From the NCBI RefSeq assembly GCF_014884965.1, contig NZ_JABTBO010000008.1:34368-98367 (forward strand): 64,000 bases of DNA. The letters are read 5' to 3'. A model generated the notes under the pieces. That model did no database searches, was not told the DNA's origin, and worked only from the letters and a program-made list of their open reading frames with translations. Made by a program: the position numbers and the translations under genes. The DNA comes from Spirabiliibacterium mucosae. Its GTDB lineage: Bacteria; Pseudomonadota; Gammaproteobacteria; Enterobacterales; Pasteurellaceae. Positions within the stretch are counted from its first letter, which is position 1. Each line of letters starts with the position of its first letter. This document shows positions 55,797 through 63,090 of this stretch, piece by piece.

Positions 55797-56155
55797 TTAT
55801 TTTCTCACGCGAAGAGGCGGGTTTTAGCTTTGAAATCCACAAACAGCGCGCCCATCGATTTGGCGTGGTTAAGCGGTTGGGCAAAGAAGCCAAGCGCACG
55901 ACAATGTTGGCAAACAACGACCAAGTCCGCGCTTGGTTAAATCGCCTTATCGCAGGGCATAACCGACATAACCCGAACAACTGGATAAAGAGCATCACCA
56001 AGAAAGAAGTCGCCGCACAAACCGATACCGGGCCAAAGGTGATTGCGAAACTTAATCCGCCAACCCCAATGAAAGACTTTCGCCCATTACAGCGACGCAC
56101 TGCGACGAATCCACTTATCCACCAATTAGAAAAGGAATTACGATGCCTGGATTAG
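55793..56155 (+). CDS. Early phage protein of unknown function, 120 aa
   Basis: MIIFSREEAGFSFEIHKQRA followed by a basic central part (RLGKEAKRTTMLANNDQVRA) and a proline-containing C-terminus. No membrane segment. Coupled by overlap to both neighbours in the early operon. No family recognised. Confidence 0.7.
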   Translation: MIIFSREEAGFSFEIHKQRAHRFGVVKRLGKEAKRTTMLANNDQVRAWLNRLIAGHNRHNPNNWIKSITKKEVAAQTDTGPKVIAKLNPPTPMKDFRPLQRRTATNPLIHQLEKELRCLD

Positions 56156-56268
56156 AACACCTCCCCGGCTACGACAGCTGGCGACTTTCCTACCCCGAAT
56201 GGTGGGACGATGAAGACGACGATCAAGAAAACGAAGACGAAGATGAGGAGATAGACGATGAACATTGA
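56143..56268 (+). CDS. 41-aa very acidic protein
   Basis: MPGLEHLPGYDSWRLSYPEW, then almost only aspartate and glutamate to the stop at 56266-56268. GGAATTACG precedes the ATG. It overlaps both neighbours by 11-13 nt, typical for a tightly packed phage operon. A DNA-mimic role is conceivable for such a charge pattern, without further support. Confidence 0.6.
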   Translation: MPGLEHLPGYDSWRLSYPEWWDDEDDDQENEDEDEEIDDEH

Positions 56269-56488
56269 TCAACGTGTGCAAAGCGTGACCGACCAATTGG
56301 CCGCCGTCCGCCAACTAAAAGAGGAACTTTGCGAAGAACTGGTCAGGCGCTTGCTTGAGGTGATGGACGTGGGCGAGCTGCACGTGTTAGTTGACCGCGT
56401 GCATTACGAAGACTTTGCCAAAGGCGAAATCGCCAGCCACTACGACATACAAGCGTGGGGCGACAATGACGACGGATTGCCGTTTTGA
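56258..56488 (+). CDS. Early phage protein of unknown function, 76 aa
   Basis: MNIDQRVQSVTDQLAAVRQL, a helical protein with an acidic end (AWGDNDDGLPF). The terminal DDGLPF resembles the SSB acidic tip, so binding to SSB partners is possible but unproven. Overlaps the preceding ORF. Confidence 0.65.
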   Translation: MNIDQRVQSVTDQLAAVRQLKEELCEELVRRLLEVMDVGELHVLVDRVHYEDFAKGEIASHYDIQAWGDNDDGLPF

Positions 56489-56498
56489 GGAGCAAGCA

Positions 56499-56987
56499 AT
56501 GAAACTCTACCAAATCACGGAACAATACCAAAACCTGCTGGAGCTGCTCGACAGCCCCGATTTTGCCACCAACCCCGACGTGCTAACCGCACTTGAGAAT
56601 ATCGACGACGATTTTCAGCAAAAGGGCGTGCAATTGGTGCACCACATCAAAAACCAAGAGGGCGAGATTGAAATGCTCGACGCCGAAATCAAGCGCCTAC
56701 AGGCCTTGAAAGTCGCACGCACCAAGCAGATTGCGTGGCTGAAAAACTACCTCAAGACGAACATGGACGCCACGGGCATTGATAAGATTGAATGCCCGTT
56801 ATTCAAAATCACGCTCTCCAAACCGAGTTTAAACACAGTGGAGATTACCAACGAGCAAGCCCTGCCGGTAAAATATTTACGCACCAAGATCGAGCCTGAT
56901 AAAACCGCGATCAAGCAAGCACTGAAAGACGGCGAATACATCGACGGCGCGCGCTTAGTTGAAACACGAACTTTGAGGATTTCATAA
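56499..56987 (+). CDS. Siphovirus Gp157-like protein
   Basis: From the ATG at 56499 (GAGGAGC site) the 162-aa product is MKLYQITEQYQNLLELLDSP with a coiled-coil middle (EIKRLQALKVARTKQIAWLK) and LPVKYLRTKIEPDKTAIKQA at the end, matching the Gp157 family (PF05565). The family has been linked to phage resistance in streptococci, but its common place beside recombination genes suggests a DNA role. Confidence 0.85.
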   Translation: MKLYQITEQYQNLLELLDSPDFATNPDVLTALENIDDDFQQKGVQLVHHIKNQEGEIEMLDAEIKRLQALKVARTKQIAWLKNYLKTNMDATGIDKIECPLFKITLSKPSLNTVEITNEQALPVKYLRTKIEPDKTAIKQALKDGEYIDGARLVETRTLRIS

Positions 56988-57598
56988 TGGAAAAATCACT
57001 GCAACAAGAGGCGTGGGAAACGCTCTCCGCCATTAATGTGAACGACAAAACCGAAACCAAAGGCGCGGGGCAATATGCCCTCACATACCTCTCATGGGCG
57101 TGGGCATGGGGCGTGCTGATGCAATACTACCCCGAAAGCGAATACCGCCTACATGAAGACAAAATCTTGCCTAACGGCAGCGTGATTGTGGGCGTGACGC
57201 TAGTATTGCGCAAGGGTGAGCAATCCTTTGAGCGTTATATGTGGCTACCGGTGATGGATCACAAAAACGCGCCTGTCATCAACCCTAATTCCACTCAGCT
57301 CAATAAGACTTATATGCGCTGCTTAGCCAAAGCGATTGCGATGTGCGGGCTAGGCCATTACATCTACGCAGGCGAGGATATGCCAAGCGAGGACGAACCG
57401 AAAGCGGTGGCAAACCCTACGCCATCAATGAAGTTGCTTGAGAGTTTCAGCCAGCGCGCCGAAGCGATTAACAACATCGAAGATTTAAACGAGCTGTGGG
57501 CAAAAGCACAACCGCACTTTGAAAAACACGAACCGCACAACCTTGAGGTTGCGGGCAACATTTACGACGAACGCCTTAATCAACTGGCAAATTTATAG
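56987..57598 (+). CDS. DUF1071 single-strand annealing protein (Sak3-like)
   Basis: The 203-aa product (MEKSLQQEAWETLSAINVND) has the DUF1071/Rad52-superfamily core: ALTYLSWAWAWGVLMQYYPE and NKTYMRCLAKAIAMCGLGHY. Annealing proteins of this group promote phage recombination together with SSB, which is the next gene. The start overlaps the Gp157 stop. Confidence 0.88.
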   Translation: MEKSLQQEAWETLSAINVNDKTETKGAGQYALTYLSWAWAWGVLMQYYPESEYRLHEDKILPNGSVIVGVTLVLRKGEQSFERYMWLPVMDHKNAPVINPNSTQLNKTYMRCLAKAIAMCGLGHYIYAGEDMPSEDEPKAVANPTPSMKLLESFSQRAEAINNIEDLNELWAKAQPHFEKHEPHNLEVAGNIYDERLNQLANL

Positions 57599-57607
57599 GA
57601 GCAAATC

Positions 57608-58057
57608 ATGGCAGGAGTTAACGAAGTCATCATCATTGGCCGCTTAGGCAATGACCCAGAGGTGCGAACCCTCAACAACAGCGAGAAAGTGGCGACCATC
57701 AGCGTGGCCACATCGGAGAGCTGGACAGACAAACAAAGCGGCGAAAAGCGCGAAAACACCCAGTGGCACCGCATTGTTTTCTACCGCAAGCTGGCCGACA
57801 TCGTGGCGCAATACCTCACCAAAGGCGCGCAGGTTTACGTAAAAGGCAGACTCAACTACCGCAAATGGCAAGACCAAAACGGCATTGAGCGCCACATAAC
57901 CGAAATCGTGGCGATTGACCTCCAAATGCTCGGCAGCAAAGGCGATAACGCGCAAGCCAAACCGCAACCGAAAGCGCAGCCGAAACCGAAAAGCGCGCCA
58001 AAGCCTATCTTGGCGACCGACGAAACCGATCCGTTTGCGGATGACATCCCTTTTTAG
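57608..58057 (+). CDS. ssb: Single-stranded DNA-binding protein
   Basis: The 149-aa product begins [20 protein letters not shown], has the OB-fold landmarks ([40 protein letters not shown]), a lysine-proline linker and the acidic partner-binding tip DDIPF. Shorter than the chromosomal SSB. It forms a recombination pair with the DUF1071 protein. Confidence 0.95.
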   Translation: MAGVNEVIIIGRLGNDPEVRTLNNSEKVATISVATSESWTDKQSGEKRENTQWHRIVFYRKLADIVAQYLTKGAQVYVKGRLNYRKWQDQNGIERHITEIVAIDLQMLGSKGDNAQAKPQPKAQPKPKSAPKPILATDETDPFADDIPF

Positions 58058-58102
58058 GGCAAATTGCGTAACCGTTGCTTAACCAGCGGTGAAGGAGAAG
58101 GT

Positions 58103-58186
58103 ATGAAATACAAAATCACGCTGCGCCTATCTGGTATTATTTGGCTTTTGATAGGTGTCGGCATTGGCTATGGAATATGGAGGTAA
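58103..58186 (+). CDS. 27-aa membrane miniprotein
   Basis: MKYKITLRLSGIIWLLIGVG and a few more hydrophobic residues, then stop at 58184-58186. AAGGAGAAGG precedes the ATG. One predicted membrane helix. The next gene starts 2 nt after its stop, suggesting coupling. Confidence 0.55.
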   Translation: MKYKITLRLSGIIWLLIGVGIGYGIWR

Positions 58187-58188
58187 AG

Positions 58189-58662
58189 ATGAAACCGTTT
58201 GATTTGGAAAAAGCGTTGGCGGGTGAGCCAGTGAAGTTGCATGGCGGACACAAGGCTTTTATTTTGGGTGTTATACCTGATACATATAAATGTGATTATA
58301 AATTGCTAGGTTACTTTATTGACGAAAGCGGTAGTGTTTGGAATGGTAGTTGGAATGAGCAAGGTGAACTTCGAAATTCCTTTATGAAAGAAAAGTTCAA
58401 TATCGTTGGAATGTGGGAAGAGCCTAACCGCATTATCAACGGCATTGAAGTACCACCTTGTGTAACGGAAGAGACTTGGGAAGACGGTGAAGATTATTAC
58501 TATGCTTCTTGGGGAAGTGATACTTATCATAAATTCGGCACATTTTTTAAAGATGATTACTTTGATAGGCAACTTGTCCAGAAAGGCCTAGTCTTTGAAA
58601 CAGAAGAGGGCGCAATTGCGATGACGAAAGCACTGTTGAATTACAAGGTAGAGGAAAAATAA
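58189..58662 (+). CDS. Phage protein of unknown function, 157 aa
   Basis: From the ATG at 58189 (GGAGGT site): MKPFDLEKALAGEPVKLHGG, a short repeat-like N-terminal motif common in small phage proteins, then an aromatic, acidic C-terminal part (EDYYYASWGSDTYHKFGTFF). Soluble. No catalytic motif seen. It is last in the early left-operon block before the YagU-like gene. Confidence 0.7.
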   Translation: MKPFDLEKALAGEPVKLHGGHKAFILGVIPDTYKCDYKLLGYFIDESGSVWNGSWNEQGELRNSFMKEKFNIVGMWEEPNRIINGIEVPPCVTEETWEDGEDYYYASWGSDTYHKFGTFFKDDYFDRQLVQKGLVFETEEGAIAMTKALLNYKVEEK

Positions 58663-58702
58663 AGCTCACTTTTTATAGTGAATTGTCAGTTCAAGTCTGT
58701 TC

Positions 58703-58740
58703 TTCTGCAACTAAAGCCCTATAAAGGGCTTTAGTTGTAG
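58703..58740. terminator. Bidirectional hairpin between convergent genes
   Basis: CTAAAGCCC-TATAAA-GGGCTTTAG with extended flanks; it separates the plus-strand early genes from the minus-strand YagU gene. Confidence 0.6.
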
Positions 58741-58769
58741 GAAATAAAACTGTTAAAGTATTTTCGTAT

Positions 58770-59273
58770 TTAATATTTAGCCACGCAGCAGTTTCTAAGG
58801 TAAGCTCTAAATACTTCAATAGTCCACATCCATAAAGCTGTTCCGATAACCTCTGATAGAATTTCATCAAACGGTAAGTTCCATGGGGCTGGGGATAAGT
58901 TAAGTAAAGGCAATAGAATACCATGAGAGAAAATCATCACAAAAAGTCCAAATAGCATACCTTGCCATAGTTTTACTTTAGGATATATTTCTACTAGAAC
59001 ACAATAAAGAACAGCAAACCCTATAGAGAATACATAATGAATAAACATACCTCCCCATTGAATCGCTTGTTCAGAGTATGTATAGATCAAGGTGCTTGGA
59101 TCTATCCCCATATCATGTAACATTTGTACAGGTGGTGCTACTCTATCTGGTGTTCTTGGCGGCATAAATCCTTCACTACCAGATTTAACCATGCCTGAAA
59201 TTATCCCTGTGATTATGCCTAGTATAACTGCTAGACCATAGCGTTTAGGGCTTAGATTTGTTAGTTTGTTCAT
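58770..59273 (-). CDS. YagU-family (DUF1440) inner-membrane protein
   Basis: From the ATG at 59273 (GGAG site) the 167-aa product starts MNKLTNLSPKRYGLAVILGI and has about four membrane helices, with the YagU pattern GSEGFMPPRTPDRVAPPVQM and LLNLSPAPWNLPFDEILSEV. E. coli YagU has been linked to acid resistance. It is a host-type gene carried by the prophage on the strand opposite to its neighbours, hence probably a lysogenic conversion gene. Confidence 0.85.
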   Translation of the reverse strand: MNKLTNLSPKRYGLAVILGIITGIISGMVKSGSEGFMPPRTPDRVAPPVQMLHDMGIDPSTLIYTYSEQAIQWGGMFIHYVFSIGFAVLYCVLVEIYPKVKLWQGMLFGLFVMIFSHGILLPLLNLSPAPWNLPFDEILSEVIGTALWMWTIEVFRAYLRNCCVAKY

Positions 59274-59408
59274 TTCATTCTCCACAGTATATAAGTTTTA
59301 TTTTGAATTAATCATTTCTACACAGCTAGTACAGCCGCATAAGTGATGACTAGAACATACTAACACTATCACAGCAATGTGCTCAAATAGATATTCTATT
59401 GAGCTCAA

Positions 59409-59437
59409 TTGACACCACCCCCAATTTATACTACTAT
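59409..59437 (+). promoter_or_regulatory. Promoter of antirepressor 3 module
   Basis: TTGACA (59409-59414), 17-nt spacer, TACTAT (59432-59437). Confidence 0.7.
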
Positions 59438-59442
59438 CAGCC

Positions 59443-59470
59443 TTGAGGTCTCAAAACCTAAAACTCAAGG
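59443..59470 (+). promoter_or_regulatory. First target boxes (a1, b1), module 3
   Basis: CTCAAAA (59450-59456) in a small hairpin, then ACTCAAGG (59463-59470). The order and sequences repeat at the antirepressor start. CCTTGAG and CTCAAGG here can also pair with each other. Confidence 0.65.
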
Positions 59471-59483
59471 CGGTAGTAATCAG

Positions 59484-59510
59484 ATCGCCAACAGGCGATT
59501 TTTTTATGTC
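59484..59510 (+). terminator. Hairpin with T-tract before C4-like RNA 3
   Basis: ATCGCC-AACA-GGCGAT followed by seven Ts. Modules 1 and 2 have a comparable T-tract hairpin at the same place, so transcription is probably stopped before the antirepressor when immunity acts. Confidence 0.65.
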
Positions 59511-59525
59511 CGTAATCCTGACTAT

Positions 59526-59604
59526 GTCGGGAGGGCGACGAATACAACACCCTTATGGGGAATAAGTCCAGCCTTTCCTTGAGTAGGCTTTTGAGCCTCC
59601 CGAC
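59526..59604 (+). ncRNA. C4-like antisense RNA 3
   Basis: A 79-nt element closed by GTCGGGAGG/CCTCCCGAC, with AGCC-12-nt loop-GGCT (loop 59574-59585). Loop TCCTTGAGTA is perfectly complementary over 10 nt to TACTCAAGGA at the antirepressor ribosome-binding site, and CTTTTGAG (59588-59595) to CTCAAAAG (59611-59618). Outside these segments it is close in sequence to RNA 1. A reading frame through it (VGRATNTT) resembles the small Ash-type ORFs annotated over such RNAs. Confidence 0.78.
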
Positions 59605-59646
59605 GCCATTCTCAAAAGTGGCTTGTTTTAAACAAATACTCAAGGA
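59605..59646 (+). promoter_or_regulatory. Target boxes a2 and b2 over the antirepressor 3 start
   Basis: Hairpin GCCATT...AGTGGC with CTCAAAAG (59611-59618), then TACTCAAGGA (59637-59646) containing the ribosome-binding site AAGGA, 7 nt before the ATG. Confidence 0.75.
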
Positions 59647-59653
59647 TTACATT

Positions 59654-60475
59654 ATGACAAACTTAACTATTCTCAACACCAACGTCCGCACCCTTGACGG
59701 TCTTTTCTCACTCAACGATTTACACAAAGCCAGTGGTAACGAAGATAAACATCGTCCTAATCAATTTATCCGGTTAGATCAAACTCAGGGCTTAATCAAA
59801 GAGATTGAATTAAACTGCGCAGATCTGCGCAGTTTAGAAAACAACCACTGTGATAATTCTAACAGTGTGCTGAAAACAATTGAAGGGCGCAACGGTGGCA
59901 CATACGTTTGCCAAGAACTCGTGCTTGCCTATGCAATGTGGATCAGCCCGAAATTTCACTTAATCGTCATTCGTGCCTTTATGGCATTAAACAATATCCC
60001 AAAACTAGGCAGCGACAAAATCAACGAGCAACAACAGCGCCAAATTCAAAGTGCGGTCAAACAAGCCCACTATCGCACAGGGCTACACTGGCAAACCATT
60101 TATGAACGCTTGAAAAACCACTTCAACATTCCACGCTACGATGAATTGCCAAAAGCAAAATACGAGCAAGCCATTCAATTCATCAACAGCATAACGCCAC
60201 CGACCGCGCTTTTGCCGAAAGAAGACATGGTGCAAGTGCCACGTTTTATCGCCGAAGCCTTAGTGAAATATCACCGCTTGACGATTAGAAACGCTGAGAG
60301 AGCTGAGAAAGGCTTGCGCGCCATTCACGAGGCTATGGGTTACGAACGCTACCAGCGCAACGACTTAGCCGCTGGGCTGTTTGACTTACACCATGAATTC
60401 AACTACTGGATAGATGAATTTGAGCGCGCTACCACGCAGCTACAAACACCACAACTGAGATATATCAACGCTTAA
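59654..60475 (+). CDS. Antirepressor 3 (KilA-N domain)
   Basis: The 273-aa product (start MTNLTILNTNVRTLDGLFSL at 59654) has an N-terminal KilA-N domain (LFSLNDLHKASGNEDKHRPN, NGGTYVCQELVLAYAMWISP), a middle segment of its own, a TPPTALLPKED linker encoded by an uptake sequence and the C-terminal domain shared with antirepressor 2. A 26-bp perfect palindrome lies within the coding region (59810-59835). It is a third antirepressor under its own C4-like control. Confidence 0.9.
   Translation: MTNLTILNTNVRTLDGLFSLNDLHKASGNEDKHRPNQFIRLDQTQGLIKEIELNCADLRSLENNHCDNSNSVLKTIEGRNGGTYVCQELVLAYAMWISPKFHLIVIRAFMALNNIPKLGSDKINEQQQRQIQSAVKQAHYRTGLHWQTIYERLKNHFNIPRYDELPKAKYEQAIQFINSITPPTALLPKEDMVQVPRFIAEALVKYHRLTIRNAERAEKGLRAIHEAMGYERYQRNDLAAGLFDLHHEFNYWIDEFERATTQLQTPQLRYINA
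59810..59835. repeat. 26-bp perfect palindrome inside antirepressor 3
   Basis: TAAACTGCGCAGA followed by its exact complement TCTGCGCAGTTTA. Encodes part of LNCADLRSLE. Confidence 0.9.
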
Positions 60476-60525
60476 CTAACTAACCGACCGCACTTTTCAC
60501 TCGAAAATCGTGTGGCGGTTTCTTA
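60270..60525 (+). repeat. Duplicated block, copy 2 (antirepressor 3 C-terminus and downstream)
   Basis: Nearly identical to 55235-55490, including about 50 bp past the stop codon. Confidence 0.85.
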
Positions 60526-60532
60526 TTACACA

Positions 60533-60560
60533 TAAAAAAAAGCACCCGTAATGGGTGCTC
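60533..60560 (-). terminator. Terminator after the cold-shock gene
   Basis: AGCACCC (60541-60547) pairs with GGGTGCT (60553-60559), followed by eight Ts in the minus-strand reading. Confidence 0.8.
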
Positions 60561-60580
60561 TTTTATATTCTTTGTTCTGT

Positions 60581-60790
60581 TTAGATAACAGCAACATCAA
60601 TCGCAGCAGGGCCACGTTGTGAATCTTGTACATTAAACTCAACTTTATCGCCTTCGTTTAATGAACGGTAGTTATTACCAATAATGCCAGAGAAATGTAC
60701 AAACAGATCTTTTCCGCCATTTGAAGGAGTGATAAAACCAAAACCTTTATCAGAATTGAACCATTTTACTAAGCCATTTAATTTAGACAT
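60581..60790 (-). CDS. Cold-shock domain protein
   Basis: The 69-aa product ([20 protein letters not shown]) is a complete CspA-type RNA chaperone with RNP1 KGFGFI and RNP2-like DLFVHFSGI. It is on the minus strand with a long leader (about 60791-60960) such as cold-shock genes use for temperature-dependent folding. Csp genes are known in several prophages (E. coli Qin carries some). A lysogenic conversion gene is likely. Confidence 0.93.
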   Translation of the reverse strand: MSKLNGLVKWFNSDKGFGFITPSNGGKDLFVHFSGIIGNNYRSLNEGDKVEFNVQDSQRGPAAIDVAVI

Positions 60791-61019
60791 GTGTCTTCCT
60801 TACTTTTTTAATTAATTTGTATGCTTGAAACCAAGCGTAATGCTATTAACGCTGCATTATATAGAGGTTGGAATTATAGAACTTTTCAAGATACAGAATG
60901 TTTCGAGGAAGAACTTTAATAACTACTTTTTATCGTACTGCTGTCTAGCTGGTATGCATTAGAACACGTATATCATATTAAAACAAGCTTTATTTTAAAA
61001 TAAATCGGAGTAACACCAA

Positions 61020-61331
61020 ATGAATATCAAAAACACATTAACCGAACGCGCAGAAACACACGGCGATTTCACCGTTGGCGCAACAACCTTTCGTACCTTT
61101 ATGCGTGAGATTAACAAATCCACCGCACTCGACAGCGTGCAATATTACGCTGCCACCATGATGGCTGCCAAACTGGTGCGCATCATCCACGGCAATGCCA
61201 ACGAGGTGGACCACTGGCGAGATATCGTTGGTTATGCCACGTTGGGTGGGTGGCTTGCACTGGTAGACGAACAAGAAATTGTTCAGCCGGTAGAGCCTTA
61301 CATTGTAACTAGGGAGCATGGCGCAGTATGA
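61020..61331 (+). CDS. DUF6378-like phage protein, 103 aa
   Basis: MNIKNTLTERAETHGDFTVG, then LDSVQYYAATMMAAKLVRII and DHWRDIVGYATLGGWLALV, the pattern of DUF6378 proteins seen in phage early operons. Function unknown. It overlaps the next gene by 4 nt and starts the short operon that ends in the excisionase. Confidence 0.8.
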   Translation: MNIKNTLTERAETHGDFTVGATTFRTFMREINKSTALDSVQYYAATMMAAKLVRIIHGNANEVDHWRDIVGYATLGGWLALVDEQEIVQPVEPYIVTREHGAV

Positions 61332-61597
61332 CCGAATCCGCTGAAGAATATCAGGTGAAAAAGTTTCTAGGGTTTTTCACTACCCTTTGCCTTGCTGCGC
61401 AGTTATCTCGCACGCCCGATGATACCGTAGCAAAGCTAGCGAAACACTACCGCAAGCAACTTAACGCCACACAGCTCATTGCGTGCATGACATCGATAAG
61501 CAAGAGCAAAACGCCAGCAAGGGCTGCACTGATTGCTTACCGACACTTTCGCGATGATTTTTCTTTTGGTATGTGGTTTGAAACAGGAGATTTGTAA
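61328..61597 (+). CDS. Early phage protein of unknown function, 89 aa
   Basis: MTESAEEYQVKKFLGFFTTL, with a helical core (LAKHYRKQLNATQLIACMTS) and an aromatic end (FRDDFSFGMWFETGDL). Overlaps neighbours by 4 and 1 nt. No domain recognised. Confidence 0.65.
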   Translation: MTESAEEYQVKKFLGFFTTLCLAAQLSRTPDDTVAKLAKHYRKQLNATQLIACMTSISKSKTPARAALIAYRHFRDDFSFGMWFETGDL

Positions 61598-61803
61598 TGT
61601 CAGGATTGAATCTTAAAGACGTGCGTTATTTTAACGATAGAGAAGTGTCAGGCATAATCAACAAAACACGCGTGACACTTTGGCGATGGGTTAACAGAGG
61701 AGACTTCCCAAAACCGCATTACACAAACAGCGGTGTAAAGCTTGGATGGACTAAGCAGCAAATTTTAGATTGGCACGAAAACAACCCGCAATCACGGGAG
61801 TAA
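61597..61803 (+). CDS. AlpA-like excisionase
   Basis: A 68-aa protein (MSGLNLKDVRYFNDREVSGI) with an AlpA/MerR-type winged helix (VTLWRWVNRGDFPKPHYTNS, LGWTKQQILDWHE). It overlaps the integrase 3' end by 12 nt, tail to tail. Size, fold and place support a directionality factor that promotes excision. Confidence 0.8.
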   Translation: MSGLNLKDVRYFNDREVSGIINKTRVTLWRWVNRGDFPKPHYTNSGVKLGWTKQQILDWHENNPQSRE

Positions 61804-63078
61804 TGCCAGCAGCTTTGATTCCCACAGCTCCATTACTTCTTTCTTTTCTTTCAAATATAAATACCTGTCGTAATGCTTATATGATACACCCTGAATTGTG
61901 TGCGATTGCACTCTATCGCGCATTTCAGGGCTTATTCCCAACTCTCCAGCTAACGTCTTAAATGTACGCCGTAGATCGCGCATAGTGAACGGTTTAAGGC
62001 CTTTCCGTTTAATATATCGGCTCAATGCTCGGCTAACGACATCAGTGCCTATATGATCGTCATTTTTCGTATTTGGGAATAAATACCCTTCCCCGCCGTT
62101 CACTTCTCTCAATTCCTCAATCACATCAATCGCGGTATCGCATAAATAAACAATGTGGTGAGTCCGCGTTTTTACGTCATCTGGCGTCATATTAAAAACT
62201 TGCCTTTCAAAGTCGACGTGGTCGAACGTCATTCTCAATATTTCAATTGTCCGCTGCCCACCTGTGAACAAGCACAGCAAGATCAAACGAGACAAGTTGT
62301 AAGACATCTCTAAATCTTTCTGTGACTTAGCCGCATCTACTAACAAATCCCTTAATTCAGCCCATGATAAGAACCTATCCAGTGCCTTGCTAGCCCCCTT
62401 TTGTTTTGGCACTAGTGACACAGGATTGCCAGTCAATGCAAATTTCACTCTCTCAATGCCGAGCATGGCAGGGTCGTTGTCATGTCGTAACCCGAACGCA
62501 AAGGCGGCATGTAATACGGAGTGGACTTTGTTTGCGCCAACATAAGCCCCGCGTTTGATGTAGCGTGACAATAAAAAGGTGATATGGCCGGCGGTTACAT
62601 CTTTCGCCAACATATCGCCGTCAAGTCCGTACTCTTTCTTTCGCGCAAGTAGATAATCGTAATAGTTAGCCACATCGTCAACTGTTCTGCGATTTCTATG
62701 CCGCATATCATCAAGATAAGCATTAAACAAATCTCGCACAGTGCCGAGCTGTTGCCTTTCGCTTTTCTTCAATATACGATTGAGATCTGATGATGACTCT
62801 GGCTTTATCTCATCAATATAGATTCTGGCCGCCTCATTTTTTAATTGGTTGGCCTCATGTAGGGATATGCTAGGATAAGACCCTAACGAGATAATCTTAG
62901 GTTTGCCATTTAAGTAGTAGCGATAAACAAAGACTTTCTGCCCGCTCAAGTTTACACGCAATCCTAGCGAGCCACGGCCCTTCAATCCGTCGTTATGCCA
63001 AACGTGGTATTGCTTTTCAGCGGGCTTGAGCGATTTTATCTTGGAATCTGTGAAAACGAACGAGGTATTAGCTTTCAT
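61792..63078 (-). CDS. int: Tyrosine-type integrase
   Basis: Integrates the phage at tRNA-Arg. The 428-aa product has a DUF4102-like arm-binding start (SKIKSLKPAEKQYHVWHNDG), a core-binding domain and a catalytic domain with the first arginine in GGQRTIEILRM, MRDLRRTFKTLAG for the second arginine, QSHTIQGVS, and the nucleophile tyrosine in YKHYDRYLYL. Arm-type sites lie directly upstream of the start, so int expression may respond to its own product. It stands 172 nt from attR. Confidence 0.95.
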   Translation of the reverse strand: MKANTSFVFTDSKIKSLKPAEKQYHVWHNDGLKGRGSLGLRVNLSGQKVFVYRYYLNGKPKIISLGSYPSISLHEANQLKNEAARIYIDEIKPESSSDLNRILKKSERQQLGTVRDLFNAYLDDMRHRNRRTVDDVANYYDYLLARKKEYGLDGDMLAKDVTAGHITFLLSRYIKRGAYVGANKVHSVLHAAFAFGLRHDNDPAMLGIERVKFALTGNPVSLVPKQKGASKALDRFLSWAELRDLLVDAAKSQKDLEMSYNLSRLILLCLFTGGQRTIEILRMTFDHVDFERQVFNMTPDDVKTRTHHIVYLCDTAIDVIEELREVNGGEGYLFPNTKNDDHIGTDVVSRALSRYIKRKGLKPFTMRDLRRTFKTLAGELGISPEMRDRVQSHTIQGVSYKHYDRYLYLKEKKEVMELWESKLLALLP

Positions 63079-63090
63079 TATTTTGCCTAC

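Noticed and set aside
58691..58924. 77-aa minus-strand ORF overlapping the YagU gene end
   Set aside because: Out of frame with YagU and mostly inside it; its start is within the gene and the downstream part covers the terminator hairpin.
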